A stretch of DNA of 43,487 bases, taken from the NCBI GenBank assembly GCA_001664505.1, contig CP011806.1, positions 2,317,661-2,361,147 of the forward strand. The letters are read 5' to 3'. The position numbers and the translations under genes are program-made. How positions within the stretch are numbered: position 1 is the stretch's first letter; each line of letters starts with the position of its first letter. Under the pieces are notes generated by a model that was not told where the DNA came from, made no database searches, and saw only the letters and a program-made list of their open reading frames with translations. This stretch comes from Acidobacteria bacterium Mor1. Lineage in GTDB: Bacteria; Acidobacteriota; Polarisedimenticolia; Polarisedimenticolales; Polarisedimenticolaceae. Shown here piece after piece: positions 8,844 to 16,338 of the stretch.

Positions 8844-9797
8844 ATGACAAAAGCACCGCTTCCCTCAAGTTCTCTCGTCCGGCGCCGAAGAATGGGACGT
8901 ACCCCGAGTGAGGAGATCTGGATACCCATGGAACCCGCGGTCACGCCTGAAGAAGATCTGTCCCCTCTCGACCTGCTTCGCGCCGAACTGGAGCAGCAGA
9001 TCAAGGATGGGACCCTGCAGTTGCCCCTGTTGCCCAACGTGGCTCAGGAAGTGCTGCAGCTCTGCTCCGACGACGACACCGACGCGTCGGACCTGTCCGA
9101 TCTGATCCACCGGGATCAGGCGCTGGCCAGCCACGTGCTGCGTATCGCCAACTCGCCGGCCTACATGGCCCGCACCGAGATCACCTCGCTGCGCCAGGCG
9201 GTGGCCCGGCTGGGCACGGCGGCGATCTCCGAGATCGCCCTGGCGATCTCGCTGCGCGGCGAGATCTTCGACGTTCCCGGGTACCAGAAGGACATCACCT
9301 ACATCTGGCGCCACTCGCTGGGAAGCGCCCTGTGGGGCAAGACCATCGGGCGAGAGCTGGACAAGGAAGCCGAGACCGCCTTCCTCTGCGGACTACTGCA
9401 CCACATCGGCAAGCCGATCGTGCTGCACTCGATGATCAAGCTGAGCCGCGCCAAGGAGATGGAGATCAAGGTCGCCGACATGCGGGCCATGATCGATTTC
9501 CACCACACCGGCGTGGGAATCCTGGTCGCCGACGCCTGGCGGCTGCCGCTGCCCGTCGCCGCCGCCATCGCGCACTACTACAGCTACGAGGATTGCGAGG
9601 AGTACGCGGACCTGGCGATGGTGACCCACTGCGCCGACCTGCTGGCGACCCATCTGCTGGACCCGGGCGTGATGCCCGAGGAGCGGGTGCGGGCCAGCCC
9701 GGTGATCACCGACCTGCACATCAGCGACGACCAGCTCGACGAGCTCTTCGCCCGCCGGGAGGAGATCAACGAGTGGGTCGAGTCGATGGTGATCTGA
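8844..9797 (+). CDS. HDOD-domain protein
   Basis: 317 residues. After a 50-residue basic/acidic N-terminus, an HDOD domain begins at about residue 60 (LPLLPNVAQEVLQLCSDD, then 'LSDLIHRDQALASHVLRIAN' and 'ITSLRQAVARLG'). HDOD domains are degenerate HD phosphohydrolase folds found in bacterial signalling, usually as output or scaffold domains. The family's GLLHDIGK motif reads GLLHHIGK here, so the metal-binding Asp of true HD enzymes is lost. Start ATG 8844 has GGAGG at 8831-8835 with an eight-base spacer; the frame open upstream is antisense to the sigma factor and not credible. Divergently arranged with the sigma-factor gene. Confidence 0.88.
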   Translation: MTKAPLPSSSLVRRRRMGRTPSEEIWIPMEPAVTPEEDLSPLDLLRAELEQQIKDGTLQLPLLPNVAQEVLQLCSDDDTDASDLSDLIHRDQALASHVLRIANSPAYMARTEITSLRQAVARLGTAAISEIALAISLRGEIFDVPGYQKDITYIWRHSLGSALWGKTIGRELDKEAETAFLCGLLHHIGKPIVLHSMIKLSRAKEMEIKVADMRAMIDFHHTGVGILVADAWRLPLPVAAAIAHYYSYEDCEEYADLAMVTHCADLLATHLLDPGVMPEERVRASPVITDLHISDDQLDELFARREEINEWVESMVI

Positions 9798-9862
9798 CCG
9801 CCTCGTAGCCCCGCACCGACCGGCCCGATTCGACCCGAAGGCGGAGTCTCGACAGATCGCGA

Positions 9863-9868
9863 TATGAT
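9863..9868 (+). promoter_or_regulatory. -10 element for the ABC-F gene
   Basis: TATGAT, one mismatch from consensus, with a predicted transcript start near 9875, about 27-42 bases before the two candidate GTG starts. No good -35 box is visible. The same hexamer occurs before the Lon-N and M1-like peptidase genes. Confidence 0.45.
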
Positions 9869-9901
9869 GACGCTCGCGCCTCTTCCGGCGCCCAGACTCG
9901 T

Positions 9902-11746
9902 GTGTCGGAAAGCGTCGTGCCATCCCCGAGCCTTCTCAGCTGCCAGCAGATCTCGAAGACCTTCGGGCTGACCGAGCTCTTTCGCGACCTGTCCTTCACC
10001 CTCCACGAGGAGGAGCGGGTCGGCCTCGTCGGCCCCAACGGCGTGGGCAAGTCGACTTTACTCAAGATCCTCGCCGGCCAGGAGGTTCCCGACGACGGTG
10101 AAGTCGTGCGGCGCAAGGGGCTGAAGCTGGCCTACGTGCCCCAGCGAGCGGAGTTCCCCGCCGGCCGGCGGGCGCTCCAGATCGTCGAGGAGGCGCTGGC
10201 CGTCGATCCCGAGCTGGATGAGACCGAGCGGACCACCCGGGCCCGCACGGCGCTGACCCGCACCGGCTTCCGCGATCCCGAGGTCTCCGTCGATACCCTG
10301 TCCGGCGGCTGGCGGGCCCGATTGGCTATCGCCCGGGCAGTGGCCAGCGCCCCCGACCTGCTGCTCCTGGATGAGCCGACCAACCACCTGGACCTGGAAT
10401 CGATCCTCTGGCTCGAGGACTGGCTGGGCCGGCAGGTCAGCTCGTACATGGTGATCAGTCACGATCGTTTCTTCCTGCAGAACGTGACCAATAGGATGAT
10501 CGAGGTCGACAAGGCCTACCCCGACGGGTTTCTGTCGGTCGCCGGCAGCTACGCCGATCTGCTCGAAGCCCGGGAGGCCACGCTGACCCGGCTCGCCGCC
10601 GAGGAAGAGTCCCTGGCCAACCATGTGCGGCGGGAGGTCGAATGGCTGCGACGGGGCCCCAAGGCGCGAACAACGAAGTCCAAGTCGCGGATCGACGCCG
10701 CGGAGCAGAGCATCGAAGCGCTGCGGGAGAGCCGGGAGCGCAGCCGGATCGAGCGGACGGCGGGTATCGAGTTGGCCTCGTCGGGGCGCAAGACCAAGCG
10801 CCTCTGGTGGTGCGACGGAGTCAGCAAGGGCTACGACGGCACGCCGGTGATTCGCGATCTCGAGCTGCTGCTGACGCCCGGACGTCGCGTGGGGGTGCTG
10901 GGCGCCAACGGTAGCGGCAAGACGACCTTGCTGAAGCTGATCGCCGGCGAGCTGGAGCCGGACAGCGGGCGCATCCGCACAGCGGACGACCTGCGGGTGG
11001 TGCACTTCGACCAGCATCGGGGCGGCTTCGATCCGGAGATCTCCCTGCGCCGCACCCTGGCCCCCGACGGCGACAGCGTGCTCCACCAGGGGCGCTCGCT
11101 GCACGTGGCCAGTTGGGCCAAGCGCTTCCTGTTCCGGCCGGACCAGCTGGAGCTACCGGTAGGAAGACTCTCGGGCGGCGAGCGGGCGCGGATCGCCCTG
11201 GCCAACACCATGCTCAAGCCCGCCGATCTGTTGATCCTCGACGAGCCGACCAACGATCTCGACATCCCGACCCTGGACGTGCTGGAGCAGTCGCTGCTGG
11301 AGTTCCCCGGCGCGCTTGTGCTGGTGACCCACGATCGCCACCTGATCGACCGGGTCTCGACGGAGTTGCTGGCCTTCGACGGCCACGGCGGCACCGAGAC
11401 CTACGCCGACTACGCCCAGTGGGAGAGCGCCTGGCGAGCGGCGCAGAAGGCCAAGAAGAAGGCCGAAGCGGCCAAACTCGCAGCCGCGAAACCGGCGGCG
11501 CCGCGGCCGGCAAAGAAGGCCAAGCTCTCGTACATGGAAAAGCGGGAGTTCGAGGCGATGGAGGCCAAGATCCTCGAAGCCGAGGAAGCGCTGGAGGCCG
11601 CCACCGCCGCCGCCGAGGACCCGGCGATCGCTGCGGACGCGACGGCGCTTCAGGCTAGAATCGAGGAGAGAGCGGCGGCCCAGGAAGCCGTCGACACCCT
11701 CTACGCCCGCTGGGCCGAGCTGGAAGCCAAGCAGAACGGCTCCTGA
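9902..11746 (+). CDS. uup: ABC-F ATPase, Uup-type
   Basis: About 614 residues with two ABC ATPase domains and no membrane segments. Domain 1: Walker A GPNGVGKST (44-52), signature LSGGWRARLAIA, Walker B LLLLDEPTNHLD. The linker (about 220-290) is charged and helical, as in the P-site tRNA interaction motif. Domain 2: GANGSGKTT, LSGGERARIALA, LLILDEPTNDLD. A basic Ala/Lys-rich tail is followed by a coiled-coil C-terminal domain beginning KLSYMEKREFEAMEAKI, which distinguishes Uup from EttA. ABC-F proteins act on ribosomes; Uup also influences precise excision and branched DNA in E. coli. GTG 9902 or GTG 9917 could start it; 9917 has GGAAAG five bases upstream. Confidence 0.9.
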   Translation: MSESVVPSPSLLSCQQISKTFGLTELFRDLSFTLHEEERVGLVGPNGVGKSTLLKILAGQEVPDDGEVVRRKGLKLAYVPQRAEFPAGRRALQIVEEALAVDPELDETERTTRARTALTRTGFRDPEVSVDTLSGGWRARLAIARAVASAPDLLLLDEPTNHLDLESILWLEDWLGRQVSSYMVISHDRFFLQNVTNRMIEVDKAYPDGFLSVAGSYADLLEAREATLTRLAAEEESLANHVRREVEWLRRGPKARTTKSKSRIDAAEQSIEALRESRERSRIERTAGIELASSGRKTKRLWWCDGVSKGYDGTPVIRDLELLLTPGRRVGVLGANGSGKTTLLKLIAGELEPDSGRIRTADDLRVVHFDQHRGGFDPEISLRRTLAPDGDSVLHQGRSLHVASWAKRFLFRPDQLELPVGRLSGGERARIALANTMLKPADLLILDEPTNDLDIPTLDVLEQSLLEFPGALVLVTHDRHLIDRVSTELLAFDGHGGTETYADYAQWESAWRAAQKAKKKAEAAKLAAAKPAAPRPAKKAKLSYMEKREFEAMEAKILEAEEALEAATAAAEDPAIAADATALQARIEERAAAQEAVDTLYARWAELEAKQNGS

Positions 11747-11777
11747 TCCTGGCCGGGCACAGCGCGACAAGGCCGGC

Positions 11778-12866
11778 ATGCAACAGGATCCCGACTACGA
11801 GAGCTACAGCCTGGACGAGCTCTACGACGCTCGAGACCACATCGATCCGGTACGTTTCCCCCTGCGGCTGAAACGGCTTGACGAGGAGATCGGCCGGCGC
11901 AAGGCGGCGATCGAGGCGAGGCGGCCGCCACGCGCGGTGCGCCGTCCCTATGCCGGAGCGCGGGTCGCGGCGTTCCTCTTCGACTACCTCGCGATCTCCA
12001 TCGGCTGGATGGCGGTAGACAACCTCATCACGACGCCGCTACCAGCTCTCCTCGTTGAAGGCTTCGCTCTCGTGGCATTCGTCGGCTACTTCGCAGTGAC
12101 CGAGGGCTTCCTCGACGCCAGCCCCGGCAAACGAATCTTTGGGTTGCGCCTTGATCATTCCCTCGATGGGCGCTGGACCGCCGCAGTGCTACGCGCCTCG
12201 ATCATCGCGTCGGTCGCTTGGATCGATTGGAGCCTGGCCTTCCGCCTGCCCGGCCTCGATCGCACTCCGATACTGCTTGTGCAATTGATCGAACAGCTTA
12301 CCTGGGGCGTGCTGGCCTACGCCGCCTTCCAACTGGTGCAGCTGGTTCCCGACGGCCGGCTGCTCCATGATCGACTGACCGCCACCAGAGTCATGCCGGC
12401 GGACCGCCCGCTCCCCGAACGTGCGCCCGCCGGTGCCACGTCACGAATCGCGGCGGTCGCGGCTTCGGTCAGCGTGGTCCTGCTCCCCACATTGCTGGGC
12501 CACAGTCTCGGCACCATGATGGGCGGCAACCTCACGGCCATGCTCAGCCGATCGGTCGCCGTCGAGCGGTCGTTCGGAGATTCCATGGAGACCATCCTCA
12601 CCGACACCCTGCAACTCCGCACCCGGGTCGAGGCCGAGCAGTTGTTCTCGCGCACATGGGTCGGGGGATCGAGTTCCTCGACCCTCGTAGCGCAAGTCAA
12701 GGTGTGGATCCCCTTTCGGGCCTGGAATGAAGACGTGCGGCGGGCCATCGACGAAGCCGTCCAGCAGCACATAACTGTCGACGACAGCTACGAAGGGGTC
12801 TCGATCATGGTGCACACCGGCCGTGGCCTGATGAGCCTCGGTGAGGCCACCTACCGAGAACGATGA
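11778..12866 (+). CDS. RDD-family membrane protein
   Basis: 362 residues. The cytoplasmic N-terminus begins 'YESYSLDELYDARDHIDP', a charged helical motif, followed by an RDD domain (about 55-205) whose first helix contains ARVAAFLFDYLAISIG with the conserved Arg and Asp, and a conserved SPGKRIFGLRL loop near 115-125. Two further hydrophobic stretches follow (about 217-245), then a soluble C-terminal domain of about 110 residues that I do not recognise. RDD proteins are proposed transporters or membrane scaffolds; no substrate can be named. It follows the ABC-F gene by 31 bases with an AAGG site before ATG, so they may be co-transcribed. Confidence 0.8.
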   Translation: MQQDPDYESYSLDELYDARDHIDPVRFPLRLKRLDEEIGRRKAAIEARRPPRAVRRPYAGARVAAFLFDYLAISIGWMAVDNLITTPLPALLVEGFALVAFVGYFAVTEGFLDASPGKRIFGLRLDHSLDGRWTAAVLRASIIASVAWIDWSLAFRLPGLDRTPILLVQLIEQLTWGVLAYAAFQLVQLVPDGRLLHDRLTATRVMPADRPLPERAPAGATSRIAAVAASVSVVLLPTLLGHSLGTMMGGNLTAMLSRSVAVERSFGDSMETILTDTLQLRTRVEAEQLFSRTWVGGSSSSTLVAQVKVWIPFRAWNEDVRRAIDEAVQQHITVDDSYEGVSIMVHTGRGLMSLGEATYRER

Positions 12867-12905
12867 TTCGTTGAGAATCGAACCACTTTCGAAACTCTGG
12901 TCAAC

Positions 12906-13253
12906 ATGATGAAAGAGGACTATTGCATTGGAAGCGTCAGCGAGGAGCACATCGGAACTGAAGAAGGATGCTTCGTTTCCGAAGACCGGCTTCAGGCATA
13001 TCGCGCGCTACTGAAAACTATCGACGTTTTCATCTATCGCGGCTACGACGATGATCGGAACTGCGAGATCTACTTCTCTCTCGTCGAAAGAGGCAACGTG
13101 ACCGCATATGATGCCAAGGGTGTCGCTTACTGCCCCGACGGTCCGGCAAACCTTCAGCCGGACTTGACGGAGGCTCTGGGTACTCTGCAAAAGGGACAGT
13201 ACGGATACCGTCCGATTGTCGACGATTGGTATCTGTACGCTATCTGGGGCTAG
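12906..13253 (+). CDS. Hypothetical 115-residue protein of atypical base composition
   Basis: 115 residues beginning MMKEDYCIGSVSEEHIG. The core 'VFIYRGYDDDRNCEIYFSLV', GVAYCPDGPANL and the ending YRPIVDDWYLYAIWG resemble, by memory, small proteobacterial lipoprotein-like hypothetical proteins that end in 'YxxIxxNWYLY', but this one has no signal peptide. Codons are much less GC-rich than neighbours (for example gaa, gat, tat, att, ttc mixed), and it lies in the same frame as the RDD gene, just 39 bases after its stop, so the spacer also reads open. It could be a truncated gene that lost its leader or a recent acquisition. No clear ribosome-binding site was found. Confidence 0.55.
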   Translation: MMKEDYCIGSVSEEHIGTEEGCFVSEDRLQAYRALLKTIDVFIYRGYDDDRNCEIYFSLVERGNVTAYDAKGVAYCPDGPANLQPDLTEALGTLQKGQYGYRPIVDDWYLYAIWG

Positions 13254-13280
13254 GTGGCGGCGCAAACCTCGCGCGAATCC

Positions 13281-14246
13281 CTAGCGCAGCAGTTTCTCGA
13301 TCGGGCTCGGATACCAGTCCCGCTTCTTGAAGGACATCTCGACCAGGCGTTCCCAGCGATGGTGGCCGAGGATCTCGACCATCGGCTCGGCGTTGCCGCT
13401 CAGATAGGTCCCGACCAGGCGATAGATCGCCTGTTCGCGACTGAGGCCGCCTCGATCAACGAGTGCGTCAAGGATCAGCTCGACCCGCACCCGGTCCTCG
13501 GCATAGACGTCGGCCCGCCGCAGCGCCTTCTTGCTCTCGAGGGCGTGCTTGTCGACAAGATGCCGGGCCAGGCATTCGGCGATGCCGAGCTGGAACGGCC
13601 GCCCCAGCCGCACCCCGTCCTCGCCGATCCGGCGATTCAGACGCAGGGTCTGGTGGACCAACGCCACGCTGACCGGCGCCTTGTCGTCGACGCCGACGAA
13701 ATAAGCGCCGGGGTAGTACTCGACCTCGAAGCCGTCAAACCACTTGCGGCGATGACGCGGATCGTTGAATACCTGCCGCGGCACGAGGACCACCTCGAGC
13801 GGTGTGTACTGCCAGCCTTCGGCGGCGAAGAGCTCGCCCAAAACGCCCTGCGCAATCTCGACACGAGCCGCGAAGGCGGCCTGGTCCTTGTCGCCGACGG
13901 GGAACTGCTCGCGCACCGACGCGGTCCACGCGTCGGTCAGCTCCCGCACCCGGTCCAGCACCATCCCGTAGACCTCGGGATCGCGACTGCGTAGCGCATC
14001 CGGTTCCCGCTTGCCGTAGATCTCGAACTGCCCCTGGCTCAGGCTGCGTTCCAGACTCTCGTGGTGATAGGCGCGCAGGCTGTAGATCGAGCGCGGCTCT
14101 TTGGGGCCGTCCCCCTTCGCTGCCCACGCGGGGGCCGCGGCCGCTGCGATCACCAGCAGAACAAACGCCGCCAGGGTGGGCGCCATCAAGGGTGGCGTCG
14201 GCAGGGCGGCCTTCGCGAACAACATGGAGATGCGCATCGAAATCAC
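13281..14246 (-). CDS. Exported protein of unknown function
   Basis: About 321 residues. GTG at 14244-14246 is preferred: GAGGAAA lies five bases upstream, whereas the ATG nine bases further in would have a 14-base spacer. A signal peptide (hydrophobic LAAFVLLVIAAAAAPAWA) is cut near AWA|AKG. The mature protein has a Ser/Arg-rich helical part ('SLRAYHHESLERSLSQGQFE'), then 'LEVVLVPRQVFNDPRHRRKW', 'YYPGAYFVGVDD' and 'LGIAECLARHLVDK'. The order of these segments recalls gluzincin-like metallopeptidase folds, but no HExxH motif is present, so any such relation would be to a degenerate, non-zinc form (inference). A divergent promoter pair links it with the enolase-like gene. Confidence 0.7.
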   Translation of the reverse strand: MISMRISMLFAKAALPTPPLMAPTLAAFVLLVIAAAAAPAWAAKGDGPKEPRSIYSLRAYHHESLERSLSQGQFEIYGKREPDALRSRDPEVYGMVLDRVRELTDAWTASVREQFPVGDKDQAAFAARVEIAQGVLGELFAAEGWQYTPLEVVLVPRQVFNDPRHRRKWFDGFEVEYYPGAYFVGVDDKAPVSVALVHQTLRLNRRIGEDGVRLGRPFQLGIAECLARHLVDKHALESKKALRRADVYAEDRVRVELILDALVDRGGLSREQAIYRLVGTYLSGNAEPMVEILGHHRWERLVEMSFKKRDWYPSPIEKLLR

Positions 14247-14265
14247 GGGTGTTTCCTCGGCATCG

Positions 14266-14271
14266 ACTATA
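14266..14271 (-). promoter_or_regulatory. -10 element for the exported-protein gene
   Basis: Minus-strand TATAGT, with a predicted transcript start near 14259, directly before the GAGGAAA ribosome-binding site. This supports the GTG start at 14246 and gives a leader of only about 13 bases. Confidence 0.5.
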
Positions 14272-14312
14272 ACCGGCCGGGCGGACTCCGGCGAGAAGCG
14301 GCGCGGCCGGGC

Positions 14313-14318
14313 TAGAAT
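14313..14318 (+). promoter_or_regulatory. -10 element placing transcription start at the ATG
   Basis: TAGAAT lies six bases before ATG 14325, so the predicted transcription start coincides with the A of the start codon. There is no ribosome-binding sequence, fitting a leaderless mRNA. Confidence 0.5.
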
Positions 14319-14324
14319 CGCCCC

Positions 14325-15353
14325 ATGCTCTATGAACGCCTTTGCGACCTGCCGCTGACCGTCGAGCGCTACGAGCTCGAACCGCTGCGGCTCGACACCC
14401 AGAACTTCGTGCGCCACAGCACCGTGGTCCACCTCCACGGTCCGGCGGGGACCGGGTCCGGCGAGGACATCACCTACTCCCCGGAGAGCCAGCTCGACTT
14501 CCAGCAGCAGGGCCGCACCCTGGCGCTGGCCGGCGACTGGACCGTCGAGAGCTTCTCTCGCCGGCTGGACGGCCTGGACCTGCGCACCCGCACCGACGAC
14601 GACCACGCCGCTCCGCTCCACCGGCGCTGGGCCTTCGAGAGCGCCGCGCTGGATCTGGCGCTGCGCCAGGCGGGCAAGAGCCTGGGTGAGGCGTTGGGGC
14701 GCACGCCGAAGCCGCTGACCTTCTCGGTCTCCCTGGGGCTCGGCCGGCTGGAGACCGTGCGCTCCCGCTACCCCGATGCCCGCTTCAAGGTCGACCTGGC
14801 CGAGAACTGGACCGAGGAGACCGTCGACATGCTGGCCGCCCTGGGCTGTGTCGACGTGGTCGATCTCAAGGGTCAGTACCGGGGCAGCTTCAAGGGCCCC
14901 GGCGCCGACCCCGACCAGTACCGCTGGATCGCCGAGAAGCTGCCCGAGGTCTGGCTGGAGGACCCCTGGCTGGACGATGCCACCCGGCCGGTGCTCGCCC
15001 CCCACAAGGAGCGCATCACCTGGGACGCAACCCTCCACGCCGTCGCCGACATCCTGCAGTGCGAGCACCCGCCCCGCTGCGTCAACATCAAGCCGTCGCG
15101 CTTCGGCTTCGTCTCGGAATTGATGCGGACCTACGAGTACTGCGAGGGCCGGGGCATCGAGATGTACGGGGGCGGCCAGTTCGAACTGGGGGTCGGCCGG
15201 GGGCAGATCCAGCTATTGGCCGCGCTGTTTCACCCGGAAACGCCCAACGACGTGGCGCCGTCGGCCTACAACGACGCGGACCTGCGGGATGACCTGCCGG
15301 TCAGCCCCCTGGCCGAGGTGGCCGCACCGGTTGGCTTCCGGGGTCAATCCTGA
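14325..15353 (+). CDS. Enolase-superfamily enzyme (mandelate racemase/muconate lactonizing-like)
   Basis: 342 residues. A capping alpha/beta domain (about 1-110) precedes the TIM-barrel. Barrel signatures are visible: FKVDLAENW (first metal-ligand strand), VWLEDPWLDD (the E-D-P strand carrying a metal ligand), ITWDATLH (third acidic strand) and NIKPSRFGF (a Lys-bearing strand). Members abstract a proton alpha to a carboxylate using Mg2+. Spacing is unusual and the N-terminal K-x-K motif of the MLE subgroup is not seen (FSVSLGLG at that place), so the substrate cannot be assigned. No ribosome-binding site precedes ATG 14325, fitting a leaderless transcript. Confidence 0.75.
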   Translation: MLYERLCDLPLTVERYELEPLRLDTQNFVRHSTVVHLHGPAGTGSGEDITYSPESQLDFQQQGRTLALAGDWTVESFSRRLDGLDLRTRTDDDHAAPLHRRWAFESAALDLALRQAGKSLGEALGRTPKPLTFSVSLGLGRLETVRSRYPDARFKVDLAENWTEETVDMLAALGCVDVVDLKGQYRGSFKGPGADPDQYRWIAEKLPEVWLEDPWLDDATRPVLAPHKERITWDATLHAVADILQCEHPPRCVNIKPSRFGFVSELMRTYEYCEGRGIEMYGGGQFELGVGRGQIQLLAALFHPETPNDVAPSAYNDADLRDDLPVSPLAEVAAPVGFRGQS

Positions 15354-15397
15354 CTAGATTTGGAGGCGAGTCCGCTGGCAAACCTGTTGAATTGGCG

Positions 15398-15403
15398 TAG
15401 GCT
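15398..15403 (+). promoter_or_regulatory. -10 element for the CcmH-like gene
   Basis: TAGGCT ends six bases before ATG 15410, with CTGGCA 17 bases upstream as a weak -35 box. The predicted transcript starts at the ATG, again leaderless, and excludes the in-frame GTG at 15404. Confidence 0.4.
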
Positions 15404-15409
15404 GTGGTC

Positions 15410-15901
15410 ATGAGATTCCCCCGCATCCGGTTCTGTGTCGCCTCGATCCTGCTGGCCGTCGCCGCGACAGGAGCGGTGGCTCAGACCACCGGCGAGGAAC
15501 TCGCCAACGAGGCCCGGGCCAACAAGCTCGAGGCCCGGATCATGGCTCCCTGCTGCAGCGCCAACCCGGTGGCCGACCACTACTCGCCGGCAGCCGACCA
15601 GGCCCGCCAGGACATCCGCACCATGATCGCCGAGGGCCGCACCGACCAGGAGATCCTCGACTGGTTCGTCGAGCGCCACGGTCCGCTGATCCTCTCGATG
15701 CCGCCGGCCCAGGGCTTCAACCTGTTCGCCTACCTCGGCGGTTTCGTGCTGCTGTTCGGCGGCGGACTGTCGCTGTTCTTCCTGGTGCGCTGGCTGCGCA
15801 CGCGAGCGCCTGCGGTAAGCGCGGCGGAAGCCGCTCCGGCCGTGGCGCTCAACCCGGAGGACGCGGCGCGGCTGGAAAAGGAACTGGCTCAGTTCGACTG
15901 A
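15410..15901 (+). CDS. CcmH/NrfF-like periplasmic thiol protein with a CC motif
   Basis: 163 residues: signal peptide (cut near AVA|QTT), a helical periplasmic domain and a membrane helix at about 105-126 (LFAYLGGFVLLFGGGLSLFFLV), then a short Ala-rich cytoplasmic tail ending LEKELAQFD. The helical domain contains 'DQARQDIRTMIAEGRTDQEI' and 'WFVERHGP', hallmarks of CcmH, which reduces apocytochrome c cysteines during haem attachment. The canonical RCxxC redox pair is replaced by APCCSANPVADHYSP with vicinal C48 and C49. No other cytochrome c maturation genes are nearby, so its role may be broader. Start ATG 15410 is chosen from the promoter position. Confidence 0.8.
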   Translation: MRFPRIRFCVASILLAVAATGAVAQTTGEELANEARANKLEARIMAPCCSANPVADHYSPAADQARQDIRTMIAEGRTDQEILDWFVERHGPLILSMPPAQGFNLFAYLGGFVLLFGGGLSLFFLVRWLRTRAPAVSAAEAAPAVALNPEDAARLEKELAQFD

Positions 15902-15916
15902 GAGCCCGCTGGCGCA

Positions 15917-16207
15917 TCAGCGCTTGGCGGGATCTTGCCCTCCCCAACGTTCGATACGCTTCCGCTGCTCCTCGAGATCGACCGGTTTGTGCACCACGAC
16001 GACACTCGCAGGATGCCGGGCAAGTGAGGCCGCGGGCCTTATCGGGCGCGGCGTGAATCCACCGCCGCAGTTGGGGCAGACGTTCTGCAGCAGGTCATCG
16101 ACGCAGCTCGCGCAGAAGGTGCATTCGAAGGAGCAGATCCGCGCCTCGGTGGATGCCGGCGGCAGCGGCTTCTGGCAGTTCTCGCAGGACGGACGAAGTT
16201 CGAGCAT
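15917..16207 (-). CDS. DUF1272-type zinc-ribbon protein
   Basis: 96 residues. The first 60 hold nine cysteines in the order expected for the DUF1272 family: SCENCQKPLPP, ICSFECTFCASCVDDLL, VCPNCGGGF, probably binding two zinc ions. A basic, proline-containing tail follows (RPIRPAASLARHPASVVV). The family is small, soluble and functionally uncharacterised. GAGGAGGGA seven bases before the ATG fixes the start. It converges with the CcmH-like gene, leaving 15 bases between stops. Confidence 0.88.
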   Translation of the reverse strand: MLELRPSCENCQKPLPPASTEARICSFECTFCASCVDDLLQNVCPNCGGGFTPRPIRPAASLARHPASVVVVHKPVDLEEQRKRIERWGGQDPAKR

Positions 16208-16288
16208 GGTTCCCTCCTCGAGTGAGGTTAGCCGACACCCTGCTGCATGGCCGGGCAGATCCTGACGAACATCCCCCTGAAACAGCCG

Positions 16289-16312
16289 CGGCCGCCTCGA
16301 AAGGCGGCCGCA
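16289..16312 (-). terminator. Hairpin after the Asp-box protein gene
   Basis: A perfect 9-bp GC stem (GCGGCCGCC with GGCGGCCGC) closes a six-base loop; GAAAC (16280-16284) and GTTTC (16315-16319) can extend it after a small internal bulge. It lies about 25 bases beyond the stop of the minus-strand Asp-box gene. The following T-stretch is weak (GGCTGTTTC), so termination efficiency is uncertain. Confidence 0.6.
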
Positions 16313-16338
16313 GGTTTCGAATCACGCTAGAGCCTGGA

